A stretch of 64,000 nucleotides of DNA, from contig JADQCB010000004.1 of assembly GCA_016278325.1 (NCBI GenBank), positions 78,400-142,399 on the forward strand, read 5' to 3'. This document shows, one piece after another, positions 54,731 through 64,000 of the stretch; position 1 is the stretch's first letter, and every line of letters begins with the position of its first letter. A program made the translations under genes and the position numbers. This stretch comes from Actibacterium sp. Lineage in GTDB: Bacteria; Pseudomonadota; Alphaproteobacteria; Rhodobacterales; Rhodobacteraceae. The notes below the pieces were generated by a model, which was given only the letters and a program-made list of their open reading frames with translations, was not told the origin of the DNA and did not search any database.

Positions 54731-56458
54731 TCAGGCCGCCGCGATCATCCCCATGGAGGGTGTCAGCGACAGCAGCTTGCGCGAATACGCCGCCTGCGGC
54801 CCTTCGAAGAAGGCCTCCGACGGGCCCGATTCCACCAGCCTGCCATCCTTCAGCACGACGATGTCGTCGGCCATCTGCCGCACCACCGCAAGGTTGTGGC
54901 TGATGAACAGGATCGACAGCTCGAGCCGTGCCTGCAGATCCTTGAGCAGGTTGAGGATCTGCGCCTGGATCGACACGTCGAGCGCCGAGGTCGGCTCGTC
55001 GCAGATCAAGAAACCCGGCCGTGCCAGAAGTGCGCGCGCCACCGCGATGCGCTGGCGCTGCCCGCCCGAAAACTGGTGCGGGTAGCGGTGGATCGCGGCC
55101 ATCGGCAGTCCCACGAGGTCGAGCATCGAGGCCGCCATCTTCAGCCGCGCCGCACGGTCCGGCTCCAGCCCGTAGATCTTCAGCGGCTCGGCCAGGATAC
55201 CGCCGATGCGCTGGCGATTGTTGAGGCTCGAATAGGGGTCCTGGAACACCATCTGGATTATCCGCCGCGCCGGGTCGTTGCGGGCGCGATCGCGGCCCGG
55301 GGGCAACGGGGCGCCGTGGAACCGCATCTCGCCCGCCGCCGGGTTCACGAGGCCAACGATCGCCTTGGCCAGCGTCGACTTGCCGGACCCGCTTTCGCCG
55401 ACCACGCCTGTCACCGTGCCGGCACGGACCGCGAGGCTGATGTCATCGAGCCCGATGAACGGGGCCGGCCGGCGGAACAGGCTGGTGCGGGTGCCCGCGA
55501 ACTTCACCGTCAGCCCGGCGATTTCCAGCGCGGGCCCGTCCGTGGCGCGCCTGTCGCGGGCGGCCATGAGCCACGCCTCGGCATGGGCCGCCCCCGCGCC
55601 GTCGGGCACCGCCGCGCCCTTCACCTCCACGATGCGCGCACCGGCGTCGGACTCGGGCAGGCGGAACCGGTCCATACGCCGTTCCAGCCGCGGCACCGCC
55701 GCCATCAGCGCGCGGGTGTAGGGATGCTGCGGCCGGCCCAGCACGTCCGCCGTCGGGCCCGCCTCCATCACCTTGCCGCCGCGCAGCACCGTCACCCGGT
55801 CGGTGATTTGCGCGATCACGCCGATGTCGTGGGTGATCAGGATGATGCCCACCCCGCGCCGGTCCGCGAGCGTGCGGATCAGGTCGAGCACCTGGCTTTG
55901 CACCGCCACGTCGAGCGCGGTCGTCGGCTCGTCGGCGATGATGAGTTCGGGGTTGGTGCACAGCGCCAGCGCGATCACCACCCGCTGGCGCATCCCGCCC
56001 GAGAACTGGTGCGGATAGGCCCTCATCCGCGCCGCCGCATCGCGGATGCCGGTTTCCTCCAGCAGCGCCACGGCCCGCTGCCGCGCGGCGTCGACGCCGA
56101 TATCCTCATGGGCCAGGATCGTCTCGATCAGCTGCGCCTCGACGGTCATGAGCGGGTTGAGCGAGGTCTGCGGATCCTGGAAGATCATCGAGATGCGCTT
56201 GCCGCGGATGCGGTGGGCGGCCTCGCGAGACAGGGTGCGCAGGTCGGTCTTTCCCAGCCGCATGGACCCGCCCGAGACGAAGCCGGGCGGTTGCAGCAGC
56301 CCTATGACGGCGGCGCCGATGGTGGACTTGCCTGCGCCCGATTCCCCCACCAGCCCGTGGATCTCGCCCGGCGCGACGGTCATCGACACGTCCTCGATGG
56401 CCACGAAATCGCCGTGGCGGCCGGGAAAGGTGACGGTAAGATTCTTGATCGCCAGCAT
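54731..56458 (-). CDS. Peptide ABC transporter ATPase with two nucleotide-binding domains
   Basis: 575 residues joining a DppD-like and a DppF-like ATPase in one chain (as in GsiA or YejF). Domain 1: Walker A GESGAGKST near 40, signature FSGGMRQR, Walker [12 protein letters not shown]. Domain 2 (from about 310): Walker [10 protein letters not shown], signature FSGGQRQR, Walker [12 protein letters not shown]. Both halves appear intact. It directly follows the DppC gene, with the ATG next to its stop. Last gene of an operon in which two upstream genes are frameshifted, so the transporter may be inactive. Confidence 0.9.
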   Translation of the reverse strand: MLAIKNLTVTFPGRHGDFVAIEDVSMTVAPGEIHGLVGESGAGKSTIGAAVIGLLQPPGFVSGGSMRLGKTDLRTLSREAAHRIRGKRISMIFQDPQTSLNPLMTVEAQLIETILAHEDIGVDAARQRAVALLEETGIRDAAARMRAYPHQFSGGMRQRVVIALALCTNPELIIADEPTTALDVAVQSQVLDLIRTLADRRGVGIILITHDIGVIAQITDRVTVLRGGKVMEAGPTADVLGRPQHPYTRALMAAVPRLERRMDRFRLPESDAGARIVEVKGAAVPDGAGAAHAEAWLMAARDRRATDGPALEIAGLTVKFAGTRTSLFRRPAPFIGLDDISLAVRAGTVTGVVGESGSGKSTLAKAIVGLVNPAAGEMRFHGAPLPPGRDRARNDPARRIIQMVFQDPYSSLNNRQRIGGILAEPLKIYGLEPDRAARLKMAASMLDLVGLPMAAIHRYPHQFSGGQRQRIAVARALLARPGFLICDEPTSALDVSIQAQILNLLKDLQARLELSILFISHNLAVVRQMADDIVVLKDGRLVESGPSEAFFEGPQAAYSRKLLSLTPSMGMIAAA

Positions 56459-57363
56459 CTATCGCAGCCGCGGGTTGAAGATGTTGCGCAGGAAATCGCC
56501 GAGCACGTTGATCGACACGACCAGCAGCACGAGGAACGCCGTGGGCATCCACAGGATCCACCACTCCCCCGACATCAGGAACTGCATGCCGATGCGGATG
56601 AGCGTTCCGAGCGAGGGCGAGTCGGCCGGCAGCCCGATGCCGAGAAACGACAGCGTCGCCTCCAGCAGGATCGCCGAGGCCAGATCCACGGTCATGATCA
56701 CCAGCAGTGGCCCGAGGATGTTGGGCAGGATGTGGATGGCCATGATCCGCAGCGGATGCTGGCCCATGATGATCGCCGCCTGCACGTATTCCTTGTTGCG
56801 CTCCACGAAGGTGGAGGCGCGTGCGGTGGGCGCGAAGTTCACCCACAGCGACAGCGCGATCGCCAGGATCAGCACGAAGACCCGCAGGTCCTGGCTCACC
56901 TCCCGCGGCAGGATGCCCCGCGCGATGCCGTCGATCAGCAGCGCCGTGAGGATCGCCGGCAGCGCCAGCTGCACGTCGGCGATGCGCATCACGACGGCGT
57001 CGAGCCGACCGCCGAAATACCCCGCCGCCACGCCGAGGCTGACGCCCAGCACCGTGGCAATGGCCATGGCGCTCAACCCGATGACCAGCGACAGCCGCGC
57101 GCCGTAGAGGATCGCCGGACCATGTCGCGGCCCTGGTCGTCGGTGCCCAGCAGAAAGCGCGGATCGCCGCCCTCGGCCCAGACCGGCGGCAGCAGCCCGT
57201 CCATCAGGCTGAAGGTGATCAAGTCGTAGGGATCCGTGGGCGTCAGCCACGGCGCCAGCGCCGCGCCGCCGAGGATGAGGACGGTCAGCACGAAAGCCGC
57301 CACCGCCATCGGCCGGCGCAGGAACAGATAGAGGAAGTCGCTTCGCCAGAACGCGGCCAGCAT
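56459..57363 (-). pseudogene. Peptide ABC transporter permease, DppC type, frameshifted
   Basis: The N-terminal part (MLAAFWRSDFLYLFLRRPMA ... FLLGTDDQGRDM) is read from 57363 in one frame and the rest (AILYGARLSLVIGLSAM ... NIFNPRLR) in another. Around 57116 the codons after GRDM read gtc-cg-gcg, one base short of a normal V-S-A or similar, so a single deletion breaks the gene. The total, 905 nt, is not a multiple of three. Apart from that it would be a normal protein of about 301 residues with the EAA loop. Either a true inactivation or a sequence error. Overlaps dppB by one base (TGATG). Confidence 0.85.
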
Positions 57364-58337
57364 CACGCCGCCTCCCTTACCCGCAGCTGCGGATCGATGG
57401 CCAGGTAGAGCAGGTCGACAGCCAGGTTGATCACCACGAAGAAGAACGCGATCACCACCAGGTAGACGCCCATGACGGGGATGTCGACGAAGCGGATCGA
57501 CTCGAGGAACAGAAGGCCCATCCCGGGCCACTGGAAGACGCTCTCGGTGACGATGGAAAAGGCGATGACGCCGCCGAACTGCAACCCGATGATGGTGATC
57601 ACCGGCACCATCGTGTTGCCCAGGGCATGGCGGAAATAGAGGCTGCGCCAGGGCACGCCCCGGGCGGTGGCAAACCGGATGTAGTCGGTGCGCATCACCT
57701 CCATCATCTCGGCACGCACCAGCCGCATGGTGAGCGTCAGCTGATAGACCCCGAGCGTGATCGACGGCAGGATCAGCGACCGCCACCCCTCCAGCGTGAA
57801 CAGCGACGACTCCCACCAGCCGATCTCGACCGTGCCGCCGCGCCCGTAGGTGGGCAGCCAGCCCAGGTAGACCCCGAAGAGGAAGATCAGGAAGATGCCG
57901 ATCACGAAGGTGGGGATCGACACGCCCACGAGCGTGGAGATCAGGATCGTCTGGTTGACCGCGCCGCGCGGGCGCAGCGCGGTGTAGACCCCGGCCGGGA
58001 TGCCCACGATCAGCGAGATCAGCAGCGCCACGGTGCCCAGTTCCAGCGTCGCCGGGATGCGCGACAGAAGCATCTCTCCGATCGGCTGGCGGGTGCGGTA
58101 GGAATAGCCGAAATCGCCGCGCACGATGTCGCCGGTGAAGCGCAGGAACTGGATGACGAAGGGGTCGTTGAGGCCCAGTTGCTCGCGCAGCCGCTCGCGG
58201 TCCGCGACGGAGGTCTCGACCCCGGTCATCTGGCTGATCGGATCGCCCGCGAACCGGAACAGCGAGAACGCCAGGAACGCCACCGCCAGCATCACGAAGA
58301 CCGATTGCGCCAGCCGCTTGAGAATGTAGAAGGTCAC
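57363..58337 (-). CDS. Peptide ABC transporter permease, DppB type
   Basis: 324 residues with six helices. The N-terminus MTFYILKRLAQSVFVMLAVA, DPFVIQFLRFTGDIVRGDFG and the EAA loop IRFATARGVPWRSLYFRHAL are typical of DppB. The start is GTG with GGGGGG upstream. It appears intact, although its binding protein and partner permease genes carry frameshifts. A hairpin and a GGAGTATTTC element separate it from the binding-protein gene, as in the other peptide operon. Confidence 0.9.
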   Translation of the reverse strand: MTFYILKRLAQSVFVMLAVAFLAFSLFRFAGDPISQMTGVETSVADRERLREQLGLNDPFVIQFLRFTGDIVRGDFGYSYRTRQPIGEMLLSRIPATLELGTVALLISLIVGIPAGVYTALRPRGAVNQTILISTLVGVSIPTFVIGIFLIFLFGVYLGWLPTYGRGGTVEIGWWESSLFTLEGWRSLILPSITLGVYQLTLTMRLVRAEMMEVMRTDYIRFATARGVPWRSLYFRHALGNTMVPVITIIGLQFGGVIAFSIVTESVFQWPGMGLLFLESIRFVDIPVMGVYLVVIAFFFVVINLAVDLLYLAIDPQLRVREAA

Positions 58338-58366
58338 CGCCCGGCCCCCCGCGTCATCGCTGCGCG

Positions 58367-58401
58367 CCCTTTCTTCTTGGCGGAAATACTCCCGCCGGAG
58401 G
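58367..58401 (-). repeat. Dispersed intergenic element, copy C (GGAGTATTTC family)
   Basis: On the reverse strand: CCTCCGGCGGGAGTATTTCC followed by GCCAAGAAGAAAGGG. The first 20 bases are identical to copy B (26892-26911). It sits between the binding-protein stop and the dppB start and follows a GC hairpin at 58400-58424, the same order as in copy B. Confidence 0.65.
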
Positions 58402-58424
58402 CGCCCGACCGAGGGCCGGGCGCC
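58400..58424 (-). terminator. Hairpin behind the second peptide-binding protein gene
   Basis: GGCGCCCG (58400-58407) pairs with CGGGCGCC (58417-58424). It lies 57 nt after the binding-protein stop on the reverse strand and directly precedes element copy C. Confidence 0.55.
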
Positions 58425-58481
58425 GAGGTCTGGGTATGCGTGCCGGCGGGCAGCCCGGGCAGGTCCGCCCGCCGCGCGGGA

Positions 58482-60066
58482 TCAGTTCACCGTTACCCAG
58501 CGCAGGAAGAAGAAGTTGTCGGCGCGCTGCGTGAGGTCGATGTTTTCCTTCGCCGCCCAGATCAGCGGCTGCACGCAGAGCGGGATGTAGGCCATCTCCG
58601 ACTGGGTGATCGCCACCAGCTCATCGACCAGAGCCTGGCGCGCCTCGGGGTCGAGCTCGCTCTGGATCAGCGGCAGAAGCTCGTCGACGCGCGGGTTGGA
58701 ATAGCCGCAGAAGTTCCAGGAGCCCAGGCGCGTTTCCGCGTTCGGGGTGGACAGCAGGAAGCGCACCGGATGCTCGATGTCGAAGGTGCCCGGCGACCAG
58801 CCCAGCAGATACATGTCGAACTCGTCCGCGCGCAGCTGCTCCCAGTAGTTGCGGACCGGCACGGTGGTCAGCTCCGCGTCGAGGCCGACTTCCGCGAACA
58901 TCGACGCCGCCGCGCGGCACAGCGCCTCGTCGTTGATGTAGCGGTCGTTGGTGCATTTCAGCCCGAAGGAGAACCCGTCGGGATAGCCCGCCTCGGCGAG
59001 CAGTTCGCGGGCCCGCTCGGGGTCATAGGCCGGGCGCGCGGCGTGCTTTTCGGAATAGCCCGACAGGAACGGCGGCACGAGCTGGCTTACCGGCTCGACC
59101 TTGCCGCGCATCACCACGCGGTTGATCGTGGCAACGTCGATCGCGTGGGCCGCCGCGCGCCGCACGCGCGGGTCGGCGAACGGATTGGCGTCGGTGACGT
59201 CGTCGGAATATTTCAGGGTCTCGTGTTCGTGGCCAAAGCCGAACATGACCACACGGGTTTCCATCCCTTCGAGAACCTTGAACCGCTCGCGCGATTCCAC
59301 CTCTTCCACGTTCTGCAGCGGGATCGGGTTGATCATGTCGATCTCGCCCGACAGCAGCGCCGCCAGACCGGTGGCGGGGTTTCCGATGGGGGTGAAGATC
59401 GCCTCGGTGATGTTGTGTTCGGGCTCGGCCCACCAGCCCTTATAGGGCACCAGCCGGGTCTCGACACCCGGGTCGCGCGACTCCAGCATGAACGGACCGG
59501 TGCCGTTGGTGTGCAGCGTGGCGTAGTTCTCGGCGTCGCGCGACGGGCGTTCGGCGTCGTTTTCCGTGGCCCAACCGCTGTCCATGATCATGAAATTGGC
59601 GATCGAGCCCGGAAACAGCGGGTTCGGCCTGTCGAGCACGAATTCCACGGTGTAGTCGTCCACCACGCGGAACTCGGTCACGGGCGCGAACCACGACCGC
59701 ACGTCCGACTGCTCCGACGCGGCGCGTTCGTAGGAAAAGGCGACATCCTCGGCGGTGAATTCTGATCCGTCGTGATAGGTCACGCCTTCGCGCAGGTGAA
59801 AGCGCCAGCCGGGCTCGTTTTCCAGCGGCTCCCACGAGGTCGCGACCGAGGGCTGCACCGCCATCTCGGCGTCGCGCCGGACGAGCCCCTCGTAGATGTT
59901 GTTGAGAAACGAGGTCACCGGCGCGGCGTTGACCGCGTGCGGGTCCATCGTCTGCGGGTCGGTGGACGGACGCCCAGTGGAAGGTTTCGGCCGTGGCCAT
60001 GCTGCCGGTCATCACCAGAAGCGTGGTTCCGAGCGCGGCGGCGCGCGTCAGGTTGAAGGATCTCAT
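58482..60066 (-). pseudogene. Peptide ABC transporter substrate-binding protein, frameshifted near the N-terminus
   Basis: The signal peptide (MRSFNLTRAAALGTTLLVMT) and first mature residues ETFHWAS are read from 60066 in one frame; the rest, from TDPQTMDPHAVNAAP to the end, is in another. One extra base near 59967 (between the codons for WAS and STDPQ) causes the shift; 1585 nt is not divisible by three. The remaining 488 residues are a good SBP_bac_5 protein (FHLREGVTYHDGSEFTAEDV). Translation from the internal ATG at 59948 would lack a signal peptide. With the DppC frameshift this suggests operon decay or local sequence errors. Confidence 0.85.
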
Positions 60067-60583
60067 GTCGGCTCCCTAGTCCTCGAATTGGTTTTACGTC
60101 TCTGGTCCGGCGGTCGCGCGCGGATGGTTCCGGCAACTCGATGTCACGCGGCAGATACCCACGAGCACGCGAGGTCGGGTGCCTTTCCACGAAAGGTCAA
60201 GTCTTCGGGTTCCGCGTTGCCGGGCCTGACGGCCCAGGGGGTCGCGGCGCGCCGACCGGAGACGAAACCTTGTTCGCCATCGACCGCGAAACCGGCGACA
60301 CTGTTCTTCGGTTTCGCACGATGTGCGACGCGAGGTCTTTTCCGTGCCGGGCCGTTTGCGGCGCGCGCGGCGAGGGCGAAGATTCTGCCCGGGCGGGGGC
60401 GGCCATCCCGCGCCGGTTGTGCAGCTGCGTTAAATGAGACGAGACTGCGCGGCCCGTCCACCTGTTCAACAGCTCCCAGTGGTGAGCGCGGGAAGGCGGT
60501 TCATGGCGGAGAGGTGCCTGCGCCTGGTTCTGCCAGGGCGCGCAATGTGCGCCATCGCCCCCCTCGAGATCCGGTGGGAACAA
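60067..60583. other. 517-nt gap without a recognisable gene
   Basis: Upstream region of the second peptide operon and downstream region of the large VCBS protein gene. Short open frames on both strands show no family resemblance. A weak hairpin (GGCGC-N7-GCGCC near 60538-60554) could end the VCBS gene transcript on the reverse strand. No clear promoter recognised. Confidence 0.6.
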
Positions 60584-63500
60584 TCAGGCGTTCACCATCG
60601 CCACGTTCACGTCGTCGTCCACCGCGAGCGTGGCGAGAACCGTGTGCGACCCATCGAAGAACTGGTAGATGTCGAAGGTCGTGCCGTTGCCGTCGGTGAC
60701 AGGCCCGGTGCCGCTCGGGTTCTGCTCGATCGTCCCCTCGGGATTGCTCAGCGCAAGCGTATCGCCACCCTCGCCGCGAATCGTGCCGCCGTCCGGGTTC
60801 GGGAATGCGCTGTCGACCAATATGCCGAGATCGGTATCGATTCCGGGCCAGAGCCCCTCGATATCCGTCACTGTCAACGACAAGGTGTTGTCCGCGCCGT
60901 TCTCCATGTCGAGCACCTCGATCTCATGGATGCTCAGCGATGGCAGCACATCGCTTGTCAGATCTCCGGCACTGTCGAATTTCAGCGTGTCGCGCCCTGC
61001 GCCGCCATCCACAAGCGTCGTCACCGCAGCTGCCCCCGGCACGACAAGATCGTCACCCGAGCCGCCAAGCAGGCTGTCATCGCCACCGCCTCCGATCAGC
61101 AGGTCATCGCCCGCCCCCCCGTCAAGCGTGTCGGCCCCGGCACCGCCCAGCATGAGATCGTCGCCATCCGACCCGGCAGGCGATACCGGTGCGTCCGGTG
61201 CCGAGAGGCGACCGGCCTCGACGATGGTGACCTGGTCACTGGTGGTGCCGCTATCCCCGTCGAGATCGAACACGGCGGTGGCGAGGAAATCGTTGGTCTG
61301 GCCCAGCATATCCTCGATGCCGTCGATCTCCGCAAGCGGCAGCGTGAACCCGGTGCCATCCTCGTTGATCGCGGTCGCGATGACGCCGTGATCGGTGCCG
61401 TCGCTCGTCAACTCCAGAGAGAACGACACCAGTTCTGCGGCGAAAAGCCCGGTGCTCAGAAGCTCTGCCGTCAGGTCCACGGCGGAATTTATCGTCCCCG
61501 CGTCGCCGTCGCTGTCAAACTGGTAATCCACCCCATCTATGGTAAATGTCTGTTCCATTTTCGCCGGATCAAAGCCGTTGCCGATGCCAAAGGTGAAGAT
61601 CTGCGGATCATGCGCGTCGCGGATATCCCTGACCGCGGTCTGCCACAGGCTGTCAGCGCCGGTCGGTTGTCCGTCGGTTATGAAATAGAGGAAATCGACC
61701 TCGTCATTGCCGCCGCTGGCCTCCTGATCGAAGAAAGCCTTGGCGTCATTGATGGCCGCACCCCAATTGGTGACGCCGCCCGGATGCTCTATCTTTCCCA
61801 GCTCCTCCTGGATCGCGTCCGCGTCGGCGACCAGGTCGAACGGTGTGAACCCGTAGGTGGGATCATCGACACCGGACCTGCCATAGCTCGTGGCATCGGT
61901 CGAGAACACGATGATCTGCACATCGACCTGCGGCGCGCCCGGCCCGGAAAAATCCTCGGCAAGCGCCGCAAGCGCGTTCTTGACCGCCGCGATCTGATCG
62001 TCGAACTCATCTGCGAAACTGCCCGAACCATCCAGCGCAAAGACAAGGTTGATCGGTGTCGCCTCGACCGTGGAGCGGGTGATGTTGACGCTCCCGGCGG
62101 GGCGCCCGTCGATGCTTTCGCCGTCGATGGTGATGCCCAGCCCGCGATCCCGTGCCACTTGCGATCCCGGATCGTCCACGGCAAGCGTGACGGTGGAACT
62201 ATCCGATGACGTGCCATCGCTGGCGAGGATTTCAAACCTGTCGAAACCCGCAAAGCCCGCTTGTGGCGTATAGGTAAAGCTGCCATCGTCATTGACGCTC
62301 ACCGCGCCATTGCCCGGCCCCTGCGCGCCAGGGCTGAACGACACAGTGTCGCCGGCGTCAGGATCGGTAGCGGTCACCGTCCCGCCGAGCGGTCCGCCAT
62401 TGTTCCCCGAGACCAAGATATCCTGCACGACAGGGGCGTCGTTTCGGCCGGTGATCTCGATCACGCTTTCATGCCTCGACTCATCCTCGCCGGATATAAC
62501 ATCGAAGCTCAGGACAAAGCGTCCGCTCTCTCCCGCCCCGAGGAAATCGTAATTCGCCGTATCCACCGTGGCCGTGGTGGCCCCGATGTCGAAGGGGGTC
62601 ACAACGCCGGTGTCACTGTCAGCAGCCACCGCGATCGACAACGATCCGGCCTTGATCCGCGGTGTCTCCGCGGTGTCGACATCGCTGGCTGTCATGATCA
62701 GTGCCGGGTCAAAGACCGTGTTAGAGGATATGCCCGCGTCGCCTTCGGGGACAGCTGCGAAATCTGCCACCGAAATCACCGCGCCGTCATTCACCCCGGT
62801 GATGGTGACGGTGACGGTTTGTTCCGTGCCATCCTTGGTGGTGGCGGTGAAGCTGTCGGTCAGCCTCTCGTCCTTGCCGAGCGCCTGGATCGCCGCCTGG
62901 GAATTGTCCGTCTCGTAGGTCCACTGGCCATCCGTGCCGAGCGTGAAGCTGCCATAGGTCCCGGCGGTGTCGGTCTGCGCCACGAACTCCGCCTCGCCGG
63001 TGTCGGCGTCGGTCACGCTCAGCGCGCCCGAGGCGGCCAGCGTGGCCGCCGCATCCTCGGTCACATCGCCCGTGACGGTCCCGCCGATCACCGCGCCGTC
63101 ATTCTCCCCGGTGATCGTGACGGTGACCGCTTGCGCCGTGCCATCTGCGGTGGTGGCGGTGAAGCTGTCGGTGAGCGTCGCCCCCGCGCCGAGCGCCTGG
63201 ATCGCCGCCTGCGTCGTGTCGGCCTCGTAGGTCCATTTGCCGTCGGTATCGAGCGTGAAGCTGCCGAAGCCGTTATCGCCCGCCGCGTTCGCCTGCGCCA
63301 CGACAACCGCCTCGCCGGCATCCGCGTCGGTGACGGTGAGGGTGCCCGAGGTGGTCAGCGTCGGCGCATCCTCATCCTCGGTCACATCGCCCGTGGCGGT
63401 CCCGCCGATCACCGCGCCGTCATTCATCCCGGTGATGGTCACCGTGACCGTTTCCGTGGTGCCATCTGCGGTGGTGGCGGTGAAGCTGTCGGTGAGCGTC

Positions 63501-64000
63501 TCGTCTTTGCCGAGCGCCTGGATCGCCGCCTGGGAATTGTCCGCCTCGTAGGTCCACTGGCCATCCGTGCCGAGCGTGAAGCTGCCATAGGTCCCGGCGG
63601 TGTCGGTCTGCGCCACGAACTCCGCCTCGCCGGTGTCGGCGTCGGTCACGCTCAGCGCGCCCGAGGCGGCCAGCGTGGCCGCCGCATCCTCGGTCACATC
63701 GCCCGTGACGGTCCCGCCGATCACCGCGCCGTCATTCACCCCGGTGATGGTGACGGTGACGGTTTGTTCCGTGCCATCCGCCGTCGCGGCGGTGAAGCTG
63801 TCGGTAAGCGTCTCGTCTTTGCCGAGCGCCTGGATCGCCGCCTGCGTCGTGTCCGCCTCGTAGGTCCACTGGCCATCCGAGCCGAGCGTGAAGCTGCCAT
63901 AGGTCCCGGCGGTGTCGGTCTGCGCCACGAACACCGCCTCGCCGGCGTCCACATCGCTCACCGTCAGCGCGCCCGCAGCCGTCAGCGTCGCCGCATCCTC
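60584..64000 (-). CDS. Large secreted VCBS-repeat, VWA and RTX protein (C-terminal part; 5' end outside window)
   Basis: The frame is open through the right edge, so 1138 residues are visible and the N-terminus is missing. Order on the protein: four VCBS repeats of 103-107 residues (64000 down to about 62760), a cadherin/Ig-like stretch, a von Willebrand A domain (about 62060-61450) with the MIDAS motif FALDGSGSF, RTX calcium-binding nonapeptides (GGAGADTLDGGAGDDLLIGG, about 61190-61000) and a C-terminal tail usual for type I secretion. Such proteins are adhesins or biofilm matrix factors. No secretion genes are in view. Repeats 2 and 4 are almost identical in DNA. Confidence 0.92.
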   Translation of the reverse strand, partial: EDAATLTAAGALTVSDVDAGEAVFVAQTDTAGTYGSFTLGSDGQWTYEADTTQAAIQALGKDETLTDSFTAATADGTEQTVTVTITGVNDGAVIGGTVTGDVTEDAAATLAASGALSVTDADTGEAEFVAQTDTAGTYGSFTLGTDGQWTYEADNSQAAIQALGKDETLTDSFTATTADGTTETVTVTITGMNDGAVIGGTATGDVTEDEDAPTLTTSGTLTVTDADAGEAVVVAQANAAGDNGFGSFTLDTDGKWTYEADTTQAAIQALGAGATLTDSFTATTADGTAQAVTVTITGENDGAVIGGTVTGDVTEDAAATLAASGALSVTDADTGEAEFVAQTDTAGTYGSFTLGTDGQWTYETDNSQAAIQALGKDERLTDSFTATTKDGTEQTVTVTITGVNDGAVISVADFAAVPEGDAGISSNTVFDPALIMTASDVDTAETPRIKAGSLSIAVAADSDTGVVTPFDIGATTATVDTANYDFLGAGESGRFVLSFDVISGEDESRHESVIEITGRNDAPVVQDILVSGNNGGPLGGTVTATDPDAGDTVSFSPGAQGPGNGAVSVNDDGSFTYTPQAGFAGFDRFEILASDGTSSDSSTVTLAVDDPGSQVARDRGLGITIDGESIDGRPAGSVNITRSTVEATPINLVFALDGSGSFADEFDDQIAAVKNALAALAEDFSGPGAPQVDVQIIVFSTDATSYGRSGVDDPTYGFTPFDLVADADAIQEELGKIEHPGGVTNWGAAINDAKAFFDQEASGGNDEVDFLYFITDGQPTGADSLWQTAVRDIRDAHDPQIFTFGIGNGFDPAKMEQTFTIDGVDYQFDSDGDAGTINSAVDLTAELLSTGLFAAELVSFSLELTSDGTDHGVIATAINEDGTGFTLPLAEIDGIEDMLGQTNDFLATAVFDLDGDSGTTSDQVTIVEAGRLSAPDAPVSPAGSDGDDLMLGGAGADTLDGGAGDDLLIGGGGDDSLLGGSGDDLVVPGAAAVTTLVDGGAGRDTLKFDSAGDLTSDVLPSLSIHEIEVLDMENGADNTLSLTVTDIEGLWPGIDTDLGILVDSAFPNPDGGTIRGEGGDTLALSNPEGTIEQNPSGTGPVTDGNGTTFDIYQFFDGSHTVLATLAVDDDVNVAMVNA
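62760..64000 (-). repeat. Tandem VCBS repeats in the large adhesin gene
   Basis: Units start at 64000, 63691, 63379 and 63058 (reverse strand), each marked by E-D-A at the start and DGAVIGG near the end, 309-321 nt long. Units 2 and 4 match over 224 bp (62881-63104 against 63514-63737, offset 633) with one difference. The array continues beyond the window. Confidence 0.9.

Noticed and set aside
54518..57229. 903-codon forward frame across the double ATPase and DppC genes
   Set aside because: Apart from the IS630 fragment, which lies in a different frame (54525-54701), it is antisense to clear ABC genes.
62568..63863. Several forward-strand serine/valine-rich frames opposite the VCBS repeats
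   Set aside because: They repeat with the VCBS unit and are antisense translations of it.

Overview
This 64 kb window is GC-rich DNA from an alphaproteobacterium of the order Rhodobacterales (Rhodobacter/Paracoccus/Roseobacter group). The assignment rests on gene content and order: a cbb3 oxidase locus ccoOQP-ccoGHIS, the block tlpA<>argH-lipoprotein-DUF2834...lysA-TIGR02302, a bzt/aap-type amino-acid transporter, an aa3 oxidase ctaD followed by a DUF2244 gene, DUF1523, and dispersed copies of a GC-rich intergenic element ending in GGAGTATTTC that I recall from many genomes of this group. No rRNA, tRNA or CRISPR was seen.

Layout. 1-6131: 3' end of ccoO, then ccoQ, ccoP and a terminator; an FNR-type box precedes ccoG-ccoH-ccoI-ccoS (oxidase assembly and copper supply). 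6254-13013: acyl-CoA synthetase, TlpA-like thioredoxin divergent from argH, two small membrane/lipoprotein genes, a sugar-transfer-associated ATP-grasp protein, and lysA. 13050-21968: TIGR02302/DUF4175 membrane protein, DUF1523 pair, M20 peptidase plus an orphan peptide-binding protein, and a reverse-strand block clpS-methyltransferase-SDR. 22088-31467: HAD hydrolase, D,D-carboxypeptidase with SPOR domain, then a peptide-uptake locus (DUF1028 protein divergent from binding protein, permease, a permease-ATPase fusion, ATPase and GntR regulator), with a palindrome pair in the divergent spacer. 31603-37684: RND efflux pair, carA, yqeY. 37805-41804: secreted coiled-coil protein, DUF2244, ctaD (with its own FNR-type box), SixA-like phosphatase. 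41865-50766: aapJQMP and the reverse-strand housekeeping run rarA, crcB-rluC-HAD-ATP12 (three of these junctions are 4-nt ATGA overlaps).

50790-64000 is the accessory end: a Do-type protease, a luxR-luxI quorum-sensing pair, a short low-confidence ORF, an unidentified ORF beside a decayed IS630 transposase tail, a second peptide ABC operon carrying two single-base frameshifts (binding protein and DppC permease), and the C-terminal part of a very large secreted VCBS-VWA-RTX protein that runs off the window.

Main points for a second look: FNR boxes at both terminal-oxidase loci; a 26-bp perfect palindrome inside the start of the DUF2244 gene just behind ctaD; hairpin/GGAGTATTTC elements between the binding-protein and permease genes of two unrelated peptide operons, with a plain hairpin in the same place in aap; an SDR lacking its catalytic lysine; and the frameshifted operon next to IS630 debris. 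I did not find a clearly new multi-gene system; the strongest candidates for undescribed biology are regulatory.
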